64,000 nucleotides of DNA from the NCBI GenBank assembly GCA_033977485.1, contig CM066991.1:29385850-29449849 (forward strand), written 5' to 3'. The notes below the pieces were generated by a model. The model saw nothing but the letters and a program-made list of their open reading frames with translations, was not told where the DNA came from and made no database searches. This DNA is from Hydrangea macrophylla (taxonomy: Eukaryota > Streptophyta > Magnoliopsida > Cornales > Hydrangeaceae). Position numbers and translations under genes: made by a program. Positions within the stretch are counted from its first letter, which is position 1; each line of letters opens with the position of its first letter. Below, piece by piece: positions 20,340-32,579 of the stretch.

Positions 20340-23300
20340 TCAAGCGTCGAACAAGTACGGATACTCATTCCGCATGTCTTCCTCACTTTCCCATGTAGCC
20401 TCTTCCACTGTATGACTACGCCATAGTACTTTCACCATTGGAATAGTCTTGGTTCTCAAAACTTGTTCTTTGCGGTCTAGAATCTCCACTGGTTGTTCCA
20501 CGTAAGTCAAGTCCCCCTGAATTTGCAACGGTTCAGGTACAATGATCTTACTCGTGTCAGTCATACAACGTCTCAACATAGACACGTGAAACACATTGTG
20601 CACATGTTCCAACTCGGATGACAAGGCCAAACGATAAGCTACTGGACCAACCCTCTCTAGGATCTCAAAAGGTCCTATGAATCTTGGATTAAGCTTTCCC
20701 CTCTTCCCAAATCGCACAATGCCCTTCGAAGGCGATACCCGCAGGTATACAAAATCTCCCACTTCAAAATTCATCGGTCGTCGTTTAGAATCCGCATAAC
20801 TCTTATATCGGCTCTGAGCTACCTTGAGTCGCTCTTGAATCAATTTCACCTTCTCAGTAGTCACCTGTATTAACTCAGGTCCTAACAACTTCCTTTCTCC
20901 AACCTCGGTCCAACAAACTGGTGATCGACACTTACGTCCATACAAAGCTTCATACGGTGCCATCCCGATACTTGACTGGAATCCATTATTATAAGCAAAT
21001 TCAATTAACGGCAAGTGGTGTTCCCAATCGTTCCCAAAATCTAATACACAAAGTCTCAACATATCCTCTAGCGTCTGAATCATGCGTTCTGACTGCCCAT
21101 CGGTCTGAGGATGAAATGCAGTACTGAAACTCAATTTCGTACCCATAGCTTCTTGCAAACTTCCCCAAAACCTTGACGTAAAACTACTATCGCGATCGGA
21201 TATGATCACAGCTGGGACTCCATGTAGTCTTACGATCTCTTTCACATACAATTCCGCTAACTTGGACGGTTTAGTTGTCTTGATCGGTAGGAAATGAGCT
21301 GACTTTGTTAATCGGTCAACTATAACCCAAATCTTATCATTCTTATTGATTGATCGTGGAAATCCTGAAACAAAATCCATCGTAATCTCATCCCATTTCC
21401 ATTCCGACACTGGCAAAGGTTGTAGTAACCCCGCGGGTACTTGTCTCTCTGCCTTGACCTGTTGACATGCCGAACATTCGGATACAAACTTGGCGACTTC
21501 ACGCTTCATACCCTTCTACCAAAAGTTTTCTCTCAAGTTTCGGTATATCTTATTACTTCCGGGGTGCACTGAATATTTAGTACTATGAGCTTCTTCTAAG
21601 AGTCGTTCCTTTATGTTTTTCACATTCGGTACACATAACCGATTTCCAAACTTCAGAATCCCTTGTTCCAAAACCAAACCAGATTGCTTTCCCAAAGGTA
21701 TCTCGTCTCTCATTTTACACAAGTAAACATCGTTAAATTGTTTCTTCTTGATCTCATCAATAATATCTGGGTGTGCTACAATCGCCATCATCAAGCCATC
21801 ACAATCCCCTGGTATCACATCCAAGTCTAAACGTTCCATTTCTTTTACCAATTCTTTTTGTTGTGTTAGCTCGTCGGCTAAATTACTCGGCGTCTTCCGG
21901 CTTAATGCGTCGGCTACTACATTCGCCTTCCCCGGATGGTACTCAATCGAAAGATCATAATCCTTCATCAACTCCAACCATCTTCGTTGTCTCATGTTCA
22001 AGTCCCGTTGGGTGAAAATATATTTCAAACTCTTGTGGTCCGTGAATATCTCACACCTTTCCCCGTATAAGTAATGTCTCCAAATCTTCAAAGCATGAAT
22101 TACTGCAGCTAATTCCAGATCATGAGTCGGATAATTAATCTCATGTGTCTTCAATTGTCTAGATGCATAAGCAATCACTTTACCCCCTTGCATCAACACG
22201 CATCCCAACCCTTTGTGTGAAGCATCACTATAGATCACAAACCCCTCAGTTCCGGATGGTATTGTCAAAATGGGTGCTCTCGTTAGTCGTGCTTTCAATT
22301 CTTGGAAACTGTCTTCACATTCCTGACCCCATTCAAATGTAACTCCCTTTCTCATTAATTTTGTCATAGGCAATGAAATCTTCGAGAAATGTTCAATAAA
22401 ACGGCGGTAGTATCCCGCTAATCCCAAGAAACTTCAAATTTCAGATACGGAAGTCGGTCTTTGCCAATTTAATACAGCTTCTATTTTGTGAGGATCAACT
22501 GATACTCCCTTCTTATCAATCACATGACCAAGAAAAGTAATGCTAGGTAACCAAAATTCACATTTCTTGAATTTCCCAAACAATTGTTTCTCTCGTAATC
22601 TCTGGAGTATCAACCTCAAGTGGTTCTCGTGTTCAATCTCACTAGGTGAATAGATAAGGATATCGTCAATGAATACAATCACAAAATCATCCAAATAGTC
22701 TTTGAATACTCGATTCATAAGGTCCATGAACGCAGCTGGTGCATTAGTAACCCCAAATGGCATAACTAAGAACTCATAGTGTCCATAACGCGTTCTGAAA
22801 GCTGTTTTCTCAACATCTTCGGCCTTCACTTTCAACTGATGATAACCCGATCTTAGGTCTATCTTGGAGAATACTTGTGCCCCACGAAGTTGATCAAATA
22901 AGTCATCAATTCTCGGCAGTGGATACTTGTTCTTGATTGTCAATTTGTTCAGTTCCCGGTAATCAACACACATACGCATGGAGCCATCTTTCTTCTTCAC
23001 AAACAATACTGGAGCTCCCCACGGCGAAATACTTGGTCGAATGAAACCTTTATCAAGTAACTCTTGTAGTTGAACCTTCAGTTCCTTCAATTCTACTGGT
23101 GCCATTCTATACGGTGCTTTGGATACCGGCCTTGAGTCTGGTATAACCTCAATAGTGAACTCCACTTCTCTCTCAATAAGAACATCTGGTAGATCATCAG
23201 GAAAGACATCTGTATATTCTCGCACTATCGGAATGTCTTCCACTTTTAATTCAGTCGCCGAGACATCAGTCACTGAACATAGAAATCCATGACATCCCTT

Positions 23301-24848
23301 TTTCAATAACTTTCCCGCTCGGATAGCTGAAATCAAATACGGCGGCGATATAACCCCACTCCCTTGGAAACAAAAGTTCCCATATCCCGGTGATCAAAAT
23401 TTAACCTCTTTCCGTTCACAGTCTATCGTAGCTTGGTTAAGGGCTAACCAATCCATTCCCAGTATTACATCAAAATGATTTACTTCAATCGGTATAAGGT
23501 CTACCGTCATCAACTTCTCACCTAATTTGATCTCACAGTTCTTATATACAGTAGATGTCATTATCGCTTTACTAAGTGGCACAGCAATAGACAAATCATA
23601 TCCTAATGGTGCCAATTTAACATTCAAATGTTCAACAAAAGCATGTGATACAAATGAATGCGTAGATCCCGAGTCAACAAGTATGCGTGCTAAGTGCGAA
23701 CATACAAGCACCATACCTGAGACTACTGTCTCGGAAGCAGTCACATCTCCTGGGTTCATCTGATATGCTCTTGCTTGACGTTGTTCCGTCCTTTATCCTC
23801 CGTCATTGGACTGTCTAGGCTTCGACGGCCTGGAAGCCATAGAACTAGCTCCTTGCTGAAGATACTTCCTCGGGCAATCCTTGGCTTGATGTCCAAATAC
23901 TCCACAATCATAGCACTTGCCTCTCATGTCAGGTGTTGAATTTATACTACCCCCGCCTTGGTTCCTGTTCTGGGGTTTGGTCATGAAACATCGGCCTGAG
24001 TGTGGTCTGTTGCAAAGTGAACACAACGGTATGCTACTTGGCGTTCTCCTGAATTCACTGAAACTAGAACCAGAGCCTCTTTGAAACGGCCTCTTAAAAG
24101 ATCCACCCTGACTTCGGTCACCACCCTCATGACTTCGCTTTCCTTGGTGATTTTGTCTCGATCTCTCTATTCCACTTTCGGCTACAAGTGCCGTCTGCTG
24201 TACTGCTGCAACAGTCGAATGTTCGTAGGTTTCTACCCTCAAACGGATATTTTCCCTTAAGCCTTCTTCAAATTTCCTTGCCCTATCTTCCTCTCCTGGC
24301 ACTGAACCTTTACCAAATCTTAACAACGCATTATACTTGGAAGTATACTCCGTCACAGTCATGTCTCCTTGCCTCAAGTTATCAAACTCCCTCTTCTTTG
24401 CATTGTAGGCGGCTCGCGGAAAGAACCGGCGATTGAATTCCGCCTTGAACCCTTCCCAAGTAATCGGTGCTCCCTGATCTAAAACATTTACCCACCAGTT
24501 CTGGGCTTCACCCTTCAGTACATCACTTGCGTTCTCAATCTTCTCTCTATCTGTCATCGGAATAGATCGGAAAATTCGTTCCATGTCCATTATCCAATGT
24601 TCTGCTAACGTCGTATCGGGTGTCCCATGAAATTCCATCGGTTTCTTTCGAGTAAACTGTTCAGATATTGATCTCATACCCCTATTCTCGGGTACATGTA
24701 CTACAGTTATTGGTTCCACTTCGATGTGGGGTGTGGGAGGCAGTCGCTCCGATATATTCCGTATCATTTCCCCCATGTTCCCCATCATTTCTGCCATCTC
24801 ATTCATACGTCGAGAGTGTGGCGATAGTTCTCGCTCTTCGTCACTCAT
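20340..24848 (-). pseudogene. gag-pol of the Tekay-type element, one frame with four stops
   Basis: A single 1503-codon frame. Gag comes first (residues 1-351, with the zinc knuckle CYDCGVFGHQAKDC near 325). Next is aspartic protease (ILVDSGSTHSF near 390), reverse transcriptase (about 505-807, active site FIDDILIYS near 730), RNase H (about 830-960), and integrase with the HHCC finger and a D,D,E core (MDF.., ISDRDSSF, GQSER). It ends with a GPFEILERVG module and a C-terminal chromodomain-like tail (VKVLWRSHTVEEATWE), which marks the Tekay/Del lineage. No frameshift was found, but in-frame stops occur at 23793-23795 (TAA), 23394-23396 (TGA), 22434-22436 (TGA) and 21516-21518 (TAG, next to the NFW of the integrase finger). 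Each can be explained by one C-to-T change on one strand. The start at 24848 is the first ATG after the primer site. Confidence 0.9.
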
Positions 24849-25034
24849 GATTTTAATCCTGTAGTTCTCAATGCATAAACACTATGCATGTACAATAATA
24901 ACAATAGTATGTGTGTAAAACAACATCCATATGCATCAAACATCTCTAAGATGCATGAATGCAATTGAAAACATGTGGAAATTCACTCAACACTCCACTC
25001 GTCGTCGAACGTTCCCAAAGTTTTGTTACCTCTA

Positions 25035-25046
25035 GCTCTGATACCA
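25035..25046 (-). other. Primer binding site (initiator tRNA-Met)
   Basis: Minus strand TGGTATCAGAGC, the standard complement to the 3' end of initiator tRNA-Met, 5 bases inside the 5' LTR end. Confidence 0.9.
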
Positions 25047-25284
25047 ATAAATGTCACGACCCATCCCACTACGCGTGGAAATAGGACACGTGGCACGCCA
25101 CCAAGGCTCAACCAAACGTCATCTAATAATACGCAGCGGAAAGAACTTCTATAAAACAACCCTGGGTATTTTAAAACTTAGGAAACGTTCCCCTCTGTGT
25201 TGTAAAATACATTGAAACTAAAGTCATAAAAAGTTTTGGTCATTGAAAACACATTCAAAGATAATAGTTTTGAAAACAGAGGCT

Positions 25285-25534
25285 CAGTCGACTACCCCGT
25301 CGACTGCACCAAGGTCCAGTCGACTGCTCCGTCGACTGTGTTAAGCAGAACCAAAAATACATCATATAGCAAAGAGGTCCAGTCGACTGATCTGGGGATC
25401 CAGTCGACTGCTTTTCAATCAAAGGAAGCAGTAGCTAAAATCTACAGTGTTCAGTCGACTGCTTCTCTGATATTCACTTACAGTATCCCAAATACACGAG
25501 ATCCAGTCGACTGATCAGGGGGTTCAGTCGACTG
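25285..25534. repeat. Array of the palindrome CAGTCGACTG in the 5' LTR
   Basis: Nine copies. One unit has been lost with a 21-bp deletion compared with the 3' LTR, and the first unit is mutated to CAGTCGACTA. Confidence 0.9.
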
Positions 25535-26625
25535 CTCCTCTGCTGGCAGCCCGGTGCTGGAATTTACAAGTCCTACTACTACTCAATACCAATAACAATC
25601 ACAACCACGACTGATTTTAACGCATTAAAACATAATTACAGACGTCAATGACAAGATTTCCATATTATAGAACTAATCTATGGTTCTATTACAACATATT
25701 ACCAAACCTTACACAAGTTTAGGATTTAAAACAAAAACATATACAAGTGTTATCCCCGGCGTTCATCGGCCTCACTCATCGCGCTTCTTCTTATCCTTCT
25801 TCTTACCTGCAATGGAGTACATCTCCACTGCTCAGCTATATGCTGAGCGTACAAGTCTAACATGTACAATATATGATGAAACATGCTTTAATCTCATAAA
25901 TCATACAATAGTCTCTAGGAAGAAAAATACGCATTCATCCGGTAGCGGCAAGTCCAAGCCTTAAACCGCGATACTAATGGCAAGTCCAAGTCTATCAACC
26001 ATTGTATCCACAAGTGCCATGGCAAGTCCAAGTCTATCAACCATGCACAGTAGCCGTCGCTACTAAATTCTCAAACATCGAGAAGCTTACTCCGGCATGA
26101 ATTTGTATAAGGCTCCCCTTTGACCCACATAGACAACTTAACGTGCTCGCGGAAATTTAGACATGCTTTTCACAATTTAGCGCGTGCATAATTAACGGGC
26201 CTACAATTAACACATGGATTTCGCCCGGATCACAATTTCGTCGTCGAAATATAATACATGTATTTCCCTATATTTCACAAGTTAGAACTTCATACCTCGT
26301 GCGAATCTCTTCAAACTTTGAAGGATCGTCTAGGGGGCTAAATAAACGTCGGATTTCGAATTTGAGGAAATTCCTACAAGTTTATACCTGTTTTTCCCAA
26401 AAGTCTAAAATTAAGATTTTACAAAAACTTGGCCAAACACGGCCTAAGTGGTATCAAAACGTAGATCTTACCTCCACGAGTTCAAATCTGAAATCTGGAG
26501 AAAATCTGACGGACGAACGGTCGTCGATCGGCGTCGCAAAGCCCGTGGTAACAAAATCTCCTTTCTCTCTCCTCTCTCTAGATATTTATGGAAAGTTTGG
26601 ATGAGAATGAATCTCATCCTCATCT

Positions 26626-26632
26626 ATTTATA
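26626..26632 (-). promoter_or_regulatory. TATA box in the 5' LTR
   Basis: Minus strand CCTATAAATAGATGAGG, a near-ideal plant TATA box, about 515 bases after the LTR start. It implies a U3 of about 0.55 kb and an R plus U5 of about 1.5 kb. The same box is at 19781-19787 in the other LTR. Confidence 0.7.
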
Positions 26633-27143
26633 GGCAAAAGTTCTTGAAATTACGCTTACCTCCCCACGAGTTCCTCAAACTTCTAATTAGTTCTCGAAAC
26701 TTCGCGCACATCCATTTTATGCCTTTACGAGTAAAAACTAAAATTTTCAAAAGTTTTCGACTAAGTTTCGTTTGGGTCCAAATAACGTCCGAAAACTATA
26801 TTCTGTGGAATCTCTACACAACCTACCTTTTTAATTAACGTATCTCTCACGTTCTCACCACAGTTCTCAAAATGATACTATCATATCAAAGTTTTATCAG
26901 AATTATACTACACATGTATAATTACTATTCACAGAATTACCAGATAGAGTCAAATAACATTTAAATCATATAAATGTCATTTACTCATGATTATGCAATA
27001 TGAACTTCCATGTTCCCGTGTCCTCACTGACACCTTACCGTTGACTCACAGTCAACCTCGTCACCATCATCAATTAACATTGATAAACTCTCAATTTACA
27101 ATTATGCATGATAAAACTATAAATTTTTGGAACGGGTGTGACA

Positions 27144-27148
27144 GTTTC
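27144..27148. repeat. Target site duplication GTTTC (right copy)
   Basis: Pairs with 18181-18185. Confidence 0.95.
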
Positions 27149-28232
27149 CCTTCATGATTCCATTTACATTTGCGAACGATGATACCATATTGCTTTATAA
27201 TCAACTCGATACTTAACATAAATGGCAAGAATAATACAGGAAAGGCAATCAACATCAATATAGATTACTAGCAACCTTAAGCAATTTATATCATGATTCA
27301 TACTAATCAATTCCTATCATGACCCATGAGAACACATAGCACTGAGAATATTCACGGTTATAACATAACTGTAGGGCACGTCAAACATTAATGTACTTGG
27401 CATGTACCCTAAACATATATAAATGTTGGAACTGATTAGCTCATCGCATGTAGAATATGTACACATATCACGTGTGAACATTAACTTAAACATCAAATTC
27501 ACATAGAAGCATGCTCAACAACAATACGGGATCACATTACTCAATATGCATCAATACATATTAGAACGATTGAAATTCATATAAACACTTAGCATATCGG
27601 GTATGGAACATGTAATCTTTGACATGTAAGCACCTAGCATATACATACCTAGCCTCGAAGGTATTCAACATTAAGCATGTTATCATTATACTCGCCTTGC
27701 ATGAAATACATACTCTTCATATCATAGCCAAAGGAAATGCACAACACAATACCTAGAGCATGTAGGCTTCATATGAACTCACATAACACGTAAGACATGA
27801 AACATGTAAACGGGGCACGTAAGTACAAAGTCCCGAAGACTTTCACTTAATAAAAAAAATGCCAATGCAACATCTCACTATGTAAAGTAAACGGCGGCAT
27901 AGTTAAAAACAATTAGCATTGAATGAGGAATTGAATGACTATTAACCACATTAAGCAACTCATAGGAGGACTAATGCCATCCCATGGAGTATGTAAATAT
28001 TTAACATGTAAGCAAATACTACGTTGAATGTGAAACATGTAAACACCTTGAACATGTAACCATATAGGTCCCAAAGGAATTCAACCTCTACGCATACCCA
28101 CGCAGCATCGCATCATCTCAACAAAAAACCTCAATGAAGTAAATGGAAAGCAATAAACAAACTTAAGTATGGACGGAAACGAAACAAGCCCGAAGTAAAC
28201 ACCCATAGCCCCTAGGTATTCAAACCCAGTTA
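27149..28232 (-). other. Leader and gag upstream region of the old gypsy element
   Basis: Between the young element and the primer site of the old one. Decayed and without a readable frame. Words like CATGTAA and ACATGTAAGCA recur many times (27600-28060), perhaps an old short tandem repeat. ORFs at 27317-27502 and 28081-28272 carry no family signature. Confidence 0.45.
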
Positions 28233-28244
28233 GCTCTGATACCA
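28233..28244 (-). other. Primer binding site of the old gypsy element (initiator tRNA-Met)
   Basis: Minus strand TGGTATCAGAGC, three bases from the LTR end at 28248. It fixes the orientation of this LTR as minus and links it to the decayed gag-pol at 16.3-18.0 kb. Confidence 0.8.
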
Positions 28245-28247
28245 ATC

Positions 28248-31223
28248 TGTCATGCCCCGGAAATCGAAGCACGAGGAAAGAGAAAAGATAGAGAGAAAAG
28301 AATTAAAATTCAATCACAATGCGCAAGCGACTTTGGAAACCCACGGGGTTTCCTACAAGGATGACTTACTAATACATAAACCCAAAATGGACTTACATGT
28401 TAACGAGTCCATTAAAGATGCAAGCATTTGAAAATCACATTAAAAGACTTTCCGGGCAAGCACTATATCAAGGAGAAAAGGAAAAATTACAATGAATTTG
28501 ATAAAAGGTCATTTTTGACAATTGTTGAATTTTAAAACACCCGTAAGTAACTATATCTTTGAAATTTTCACATTCTGTTCTCGTGGATCTATGTAAAATT
28601 CGATTTTGCACAACTTTCGTCTAATGATATTTTTTCCAATTCTGCACCATTTGGGCAGAAAATAAAAAAAACAGTAGCAGTTTTTTTTTTTTTTTGACAG
28701 CACTTTGACAGCATTATGAAGTGTCTCCAATTATGTTAAATCCTCAAGTTTAAACCTCAATACATGACTAAACAAGTCCTAAATGACATTTAACACATGC
28801 CTAGACCAAACGGAACTTCATATACTCTAAATTTATTAAAAACGAGAAGTGAAAGAGATAAAGAGAGGAAAAAGGGGAGAGGGAAAGATTGGGAGAGAGA
28901 TATAGGAAGAGATAGAGAGAGAGATATAGGGAATGTATTCTAAACACACACACATGTGTATTTTCACATTCGAAAACCTTTTAAAAACATATATATACAT
29001 AATTCCAACATAAGTAAAAGGAAAGAATATTTGAGAAAGGGAAAGAGATCAAAGAGGGGAGAGGAGAGAAAGAGAATGGGAGAGATTTAGAGCGTTTAAA
29101 TGTTTGAAACCTTGTTGGAATTAAAAGAGGGTTTTGATCCGGCAAGGACCCAACTATAAAACAAACTAAACTACAACAAATGAACTCTCATAAAAGCAAC
29201 CACCCAAACCAAAGAGAAAAACAAACAATGGACATGTAAATCAAAAAGACATGAACTTAAAGAGGTTCAACGACCTCGGAAAGTAAATACATCATCATAA
29301 AGTGAGTTTAACAATTGAAAGAAATAACCATGAACGCAAGGGTTAACACTTATCCCATTAGAATCAAAGAAGCTTCTCAAATACAAGAGATAAGAGCCTA
29401 AGCTCACGAAGTTTTTGTAAAACCTTAATACTCTAAGTTTCAAAGCATTCAACATTTACAATCTTCCAAAGTGACTGAATCAACAAGAGAGCTATTCATA
29501 TACATAACTAAGCATGAGTCTTCAAAATAGAACAAAATGCCTCATAGTTCACGCGTCGGGTCACATTTGCCCTTTGCCCTTATCAAGCTTACCTGAAAAA
29601 TATTTTGTCATTTTTATGAGAACGATGGCTCGTAGAAAACATTGTAACAAGTCTATATGCTACCCATGACTAAAATGAAATGAGGTGCAATGAATCGCCA
29701 CCATGGCTACAATGAAATGTTTAAAGCCGCAAGGCTATGCGTGACAAATGCACATCTCTCTCGTTACCGAACCATGTGCCACCCACGCATGGAGTGTAGC
29801 ATACCAACTTCTGGGAGCTACCCGAATATAGTTTGGAGTTTGAATGTTTCTAAGGGTCATTTCCTCTGTCTCACATCACAATCCATGTCCGAATTTCTTA
29901 AATCAAATTCCCACACATGGGGTTTTTCTCTCTTTTCCAAATAAAATATTTATGTCGTGATACATGAATGCTTGCCGATTAGGCCTCAATGCATATGATG
30001 TTAACAATGGCATTAAAGGTGATTCACTACAATAGGCTAAGCAATAATTTAGTCCATTAGACATTATATCAAGAGCTTCAAAGAATGTAATTAAATTTCA
30101 TAATTTAACGTTCCTAATAAGGATTTCTATACTAATGTCCTAGCATGCTTTAACACATAAAGGGAGCATCCTAGGCACGTCTAGCATCACATAATCAACT
30201 ATAGAACAACCAGAACATATAAATTCACAATTAGGCATATAACCCTAAATTTACAACTTTGGGGGAAACCTAATGCATGTGTCTAAATTATTCTCATAAC
30301 ATCATTTTAATTACATTTAACACCCCAAATTCACAACATATAGAAATGAAACATTATTAATCTACCTCAATGAAGATTTTCCAAAATAAATGGAAATCAC
30401 CCAACATGCAAGTCTATCATCACATAGAGCAATTAACACACAAGAATCACATATAGGCAAAAAGCCCTAATTTTTTAATTTGGGGGAAACCTAGAGCATA
30501 TGTCTACGTTTTCTGCTAAACACATGAATGAACTCATATATATTTTAGGCATGCATAACATGTAGAAATGGTACAATAGTATCTACCTCAAAGCTTAGCT
30601 TCCAAAAGATCAATGGCAACTCAAGAGAGCTAAGAACAACCAAAATAACTTCAAGGCTTGTGCTAGAATCTTGAAGAATGCTTCAAGAATGCACCACTAA
30701 TCAAGAACAACCCAAGGTTAGGATAGAAAACATAAAGCTAGCAAACCCTAGGTTGCTAGAGATTGGGAAAACTTACCCACACTAGAAATCCTCCATAGAA
30801 ATGGTTAGGATGTGACAGAGATACTCTATATACTCCAAGGAAGCTATAAAAGAGAAGAGAAGTTCAATCAAAACCCAAAATTTTGAAATCTAGTGAAACC
30901 CTAGAATTTGGGGGTTTTCTAGAATGCTTACCGAATGATGATTCCAAGCTCTAGGATGGTTAGAGATGCTAGATAATGAACTTCTTGACAATCCCTTGAA
31001 ATCTTGAAGAATGAAGCTTGGAAGAGAAGGAGAACTATGGAGGTATTTGTCTCTTGGAAGGAGAAGAAGGAGAAAAGAAGAGAAGGAAGGAGAAGAAAAA
31101 AATGTGAAAATGAGATGGGGAGGGGAGTGTGGCCGACCATATAGGGGAGTGGGGTGGGGCCTACTCTCTTGTATGCTCCAAAAATGACTATTTGGTTCTC
31201 CAATGGACAGTCTGACCCAACGG
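28248..31223 (-). mobile_element. 5' LTR of the old gypsy element (right boundary uncertain)
   Basis: Starts on the plus strand TGTCATGCCCC, so the minus-strand LTR end is GGGGCATGACA next to the primer site. Minus-strand CCCCTATATGGTCGG at about 31130-31145, followed by CT-rich leader, fits the U3/R promoter zone. The right limit is not resolved: GGATGTGACA at about 30817 could be an end, but the promoter-like part lies beyond it. At 31224 another LTR-like start, TGTAACCCCAAAATT, begins. Small ORFs within (29267-29455, 29690-29944, 30890-31234) are not credible. Confidence 0.55.
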
Positions 31224-31543
31224 TGTAACCCCAAAATTAAATAAACACATCCACAGGCAAAGAAATAAATTTCTAAGCATATGAAAGGCCAAATAAAATA
31301 ATTCAGTCATGCTCTGGAATTAAAAATACAGTCAAATAAAGTAATGGTCCACAACAGGTAAGGCAAAATTACCCCATTACCCTTTATTATAAATTCTGAA
31401 ACATTACAACAATAGATTAATGGTTAGATTTAGTTTTCGGGTGCTCAATGAGATACCCATATAGAGTCAAAAGGTTCATTACCAGAAAGGGCGGCCTTTC
31501 TAGTAGGAGCAAGGCTTTCAACTTCATCAGAATCCCCATGAAT
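31224..31543 (+). other. Possible truncated LTR start, otherwise unassigned
   Basis: Begins TGTAACCCCAAAATT, comparable to the start of the solo LTR at 10012 (TGTAACAACCCTAAAATT), and continues AT-rich with no gene until the MITE. No second end or duplication seen. Confidence 0.25.
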
Positions 31544-31552
31544 AAAAGATTA

Positions 31553-31733
31553 GAGTAATGCTATGCTTCTCAAATTTTTATCCCAAAAGTGCTTCCCAAA
31601 TGATGTGGCAATGGGCCAGACAAATAACTTCCAATCAAAATTTAACTGGTCCCACTGTTTTAGGCCTAACCCTACTACCACCTCATTTGGGAAGCACTTT
31701 TGGGATAAAAATTGGGGAACTATAGCATTACTC
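31553..31733. mobile_element. MULE-type MITE, 181 bp
   Basis: Terminal inverted repeats of more than 50 bp. The left end is GAGTAATGCTATGCTTCTCA and the right end is its near reverse complement ending ATAGCATTACTC, with arms containing ATCCCAAAAGTGCTTCCCAA. It is flanked by a 9-bp duplication with one mismatch (AAAAGATTA 31544-31552, AAAAGCTTA 31734-31742). Nine-base duplications and long inverted ends fit Mutator-like elements. Confidence 0.85.
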
Positions 31734-32579
31734 AAAAGCTTATTACCTAAAGACTAAAAGAAACAAAGGCGAGCATCAAATTGACAACCTCTGCTATAAC
31801 ATTTCTCACCAATCAAAACAAATACCAGATTGGTTTCTTCCCCCATTTCGCAAGGCATGCTTCCAACAAGTTTTAATTTTTTTAATAGGACGAATGGCAT
31901 ATAGGTACTAGCAACTACAATTAAGATACTGCTTGGAGACATGAAGTTATTTATCAACAAGTTGGAGCACCATATCTTCAGCTTCACTAGCACTACAAGG
32001 AAAAAGGCCTTTTATGTCACTTAAAAAGTGACATAAATAGGTATTTATTTCACTTTTTTTTCCAGTAAAAAGTGACATAAATGGAGGCGACATAAATGTT
32101 TTAAAAGTCACGTAAATGTTTTATAAAAGTGACATAAATGTTTCATAATACCAACACATATGTTAATAAAAAGTGACATAAAAGTAGAAAAGTGACATAA
32201 ATAGCAAACAAAATTATTACATCAAAGTCTTAAAAGTGACATAAATACTTTAAAAGTGACATAAAAACTTTATAAGTGACATAAATACTTTATAAAAGTG
32301 ACATAAATACTTGATAAAAGTGACATAAATGTGTAATTAGTCATGTCAATTTTTTAAAAAATGACGTAAATGTTTTAAATAACACTGATTCAATACCACC
32401 ATGTACAAAATTAAATCCAACTTAATGATCTATTTCAACCACTAAATTTCATCGATTCATCTCAATATCAACCAATTAATTGGAATGAACAAAAATATAT
32501 ACAATCGATCCACGTATAACATATACATATTATATTCATCAAAAAGTACTAACAAAACTATGAAAGCAACAAAGAAAGA

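Larger units (their letters stand above)
18186..27143 (-). mobile_element. Complete Tekay/Del-type chromovirus LTR retrotransposon (minus strand)
   Basis: An 8958-bp element with LTRs at 18186-20298 (3') and 25052-27143 (5'), a primer site next to the 5' LTR, a polypurine tract next to the 3' LTR, and one gag-pol reading frame. It is bounded by the perfect 5-bp duplication GTTTC (18181-18185 and 27144-27148). By eye the LTRs differ by seven substitutions (six of them transitions) and one 21-bp deletion over about 2.09 kb, so the insertion is recent. It sits inside an older element of the same strand. The gag-pol frame has four stop codons, so this copy cannot make a full polyprotein by itself. 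Confidence 0.95.
25052..27143 (-). repeat. 5' LTR of the Tekay-type element
   Basis: 2092 bp. Nearly identical to 18186-20298, but lacks 21 bp containing one CAGTCGACTG unit and differs at seven bases seen by eye. The element's transcription should start here, downstream of the TATA box at 26626-26632. Confidence 0.95.
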
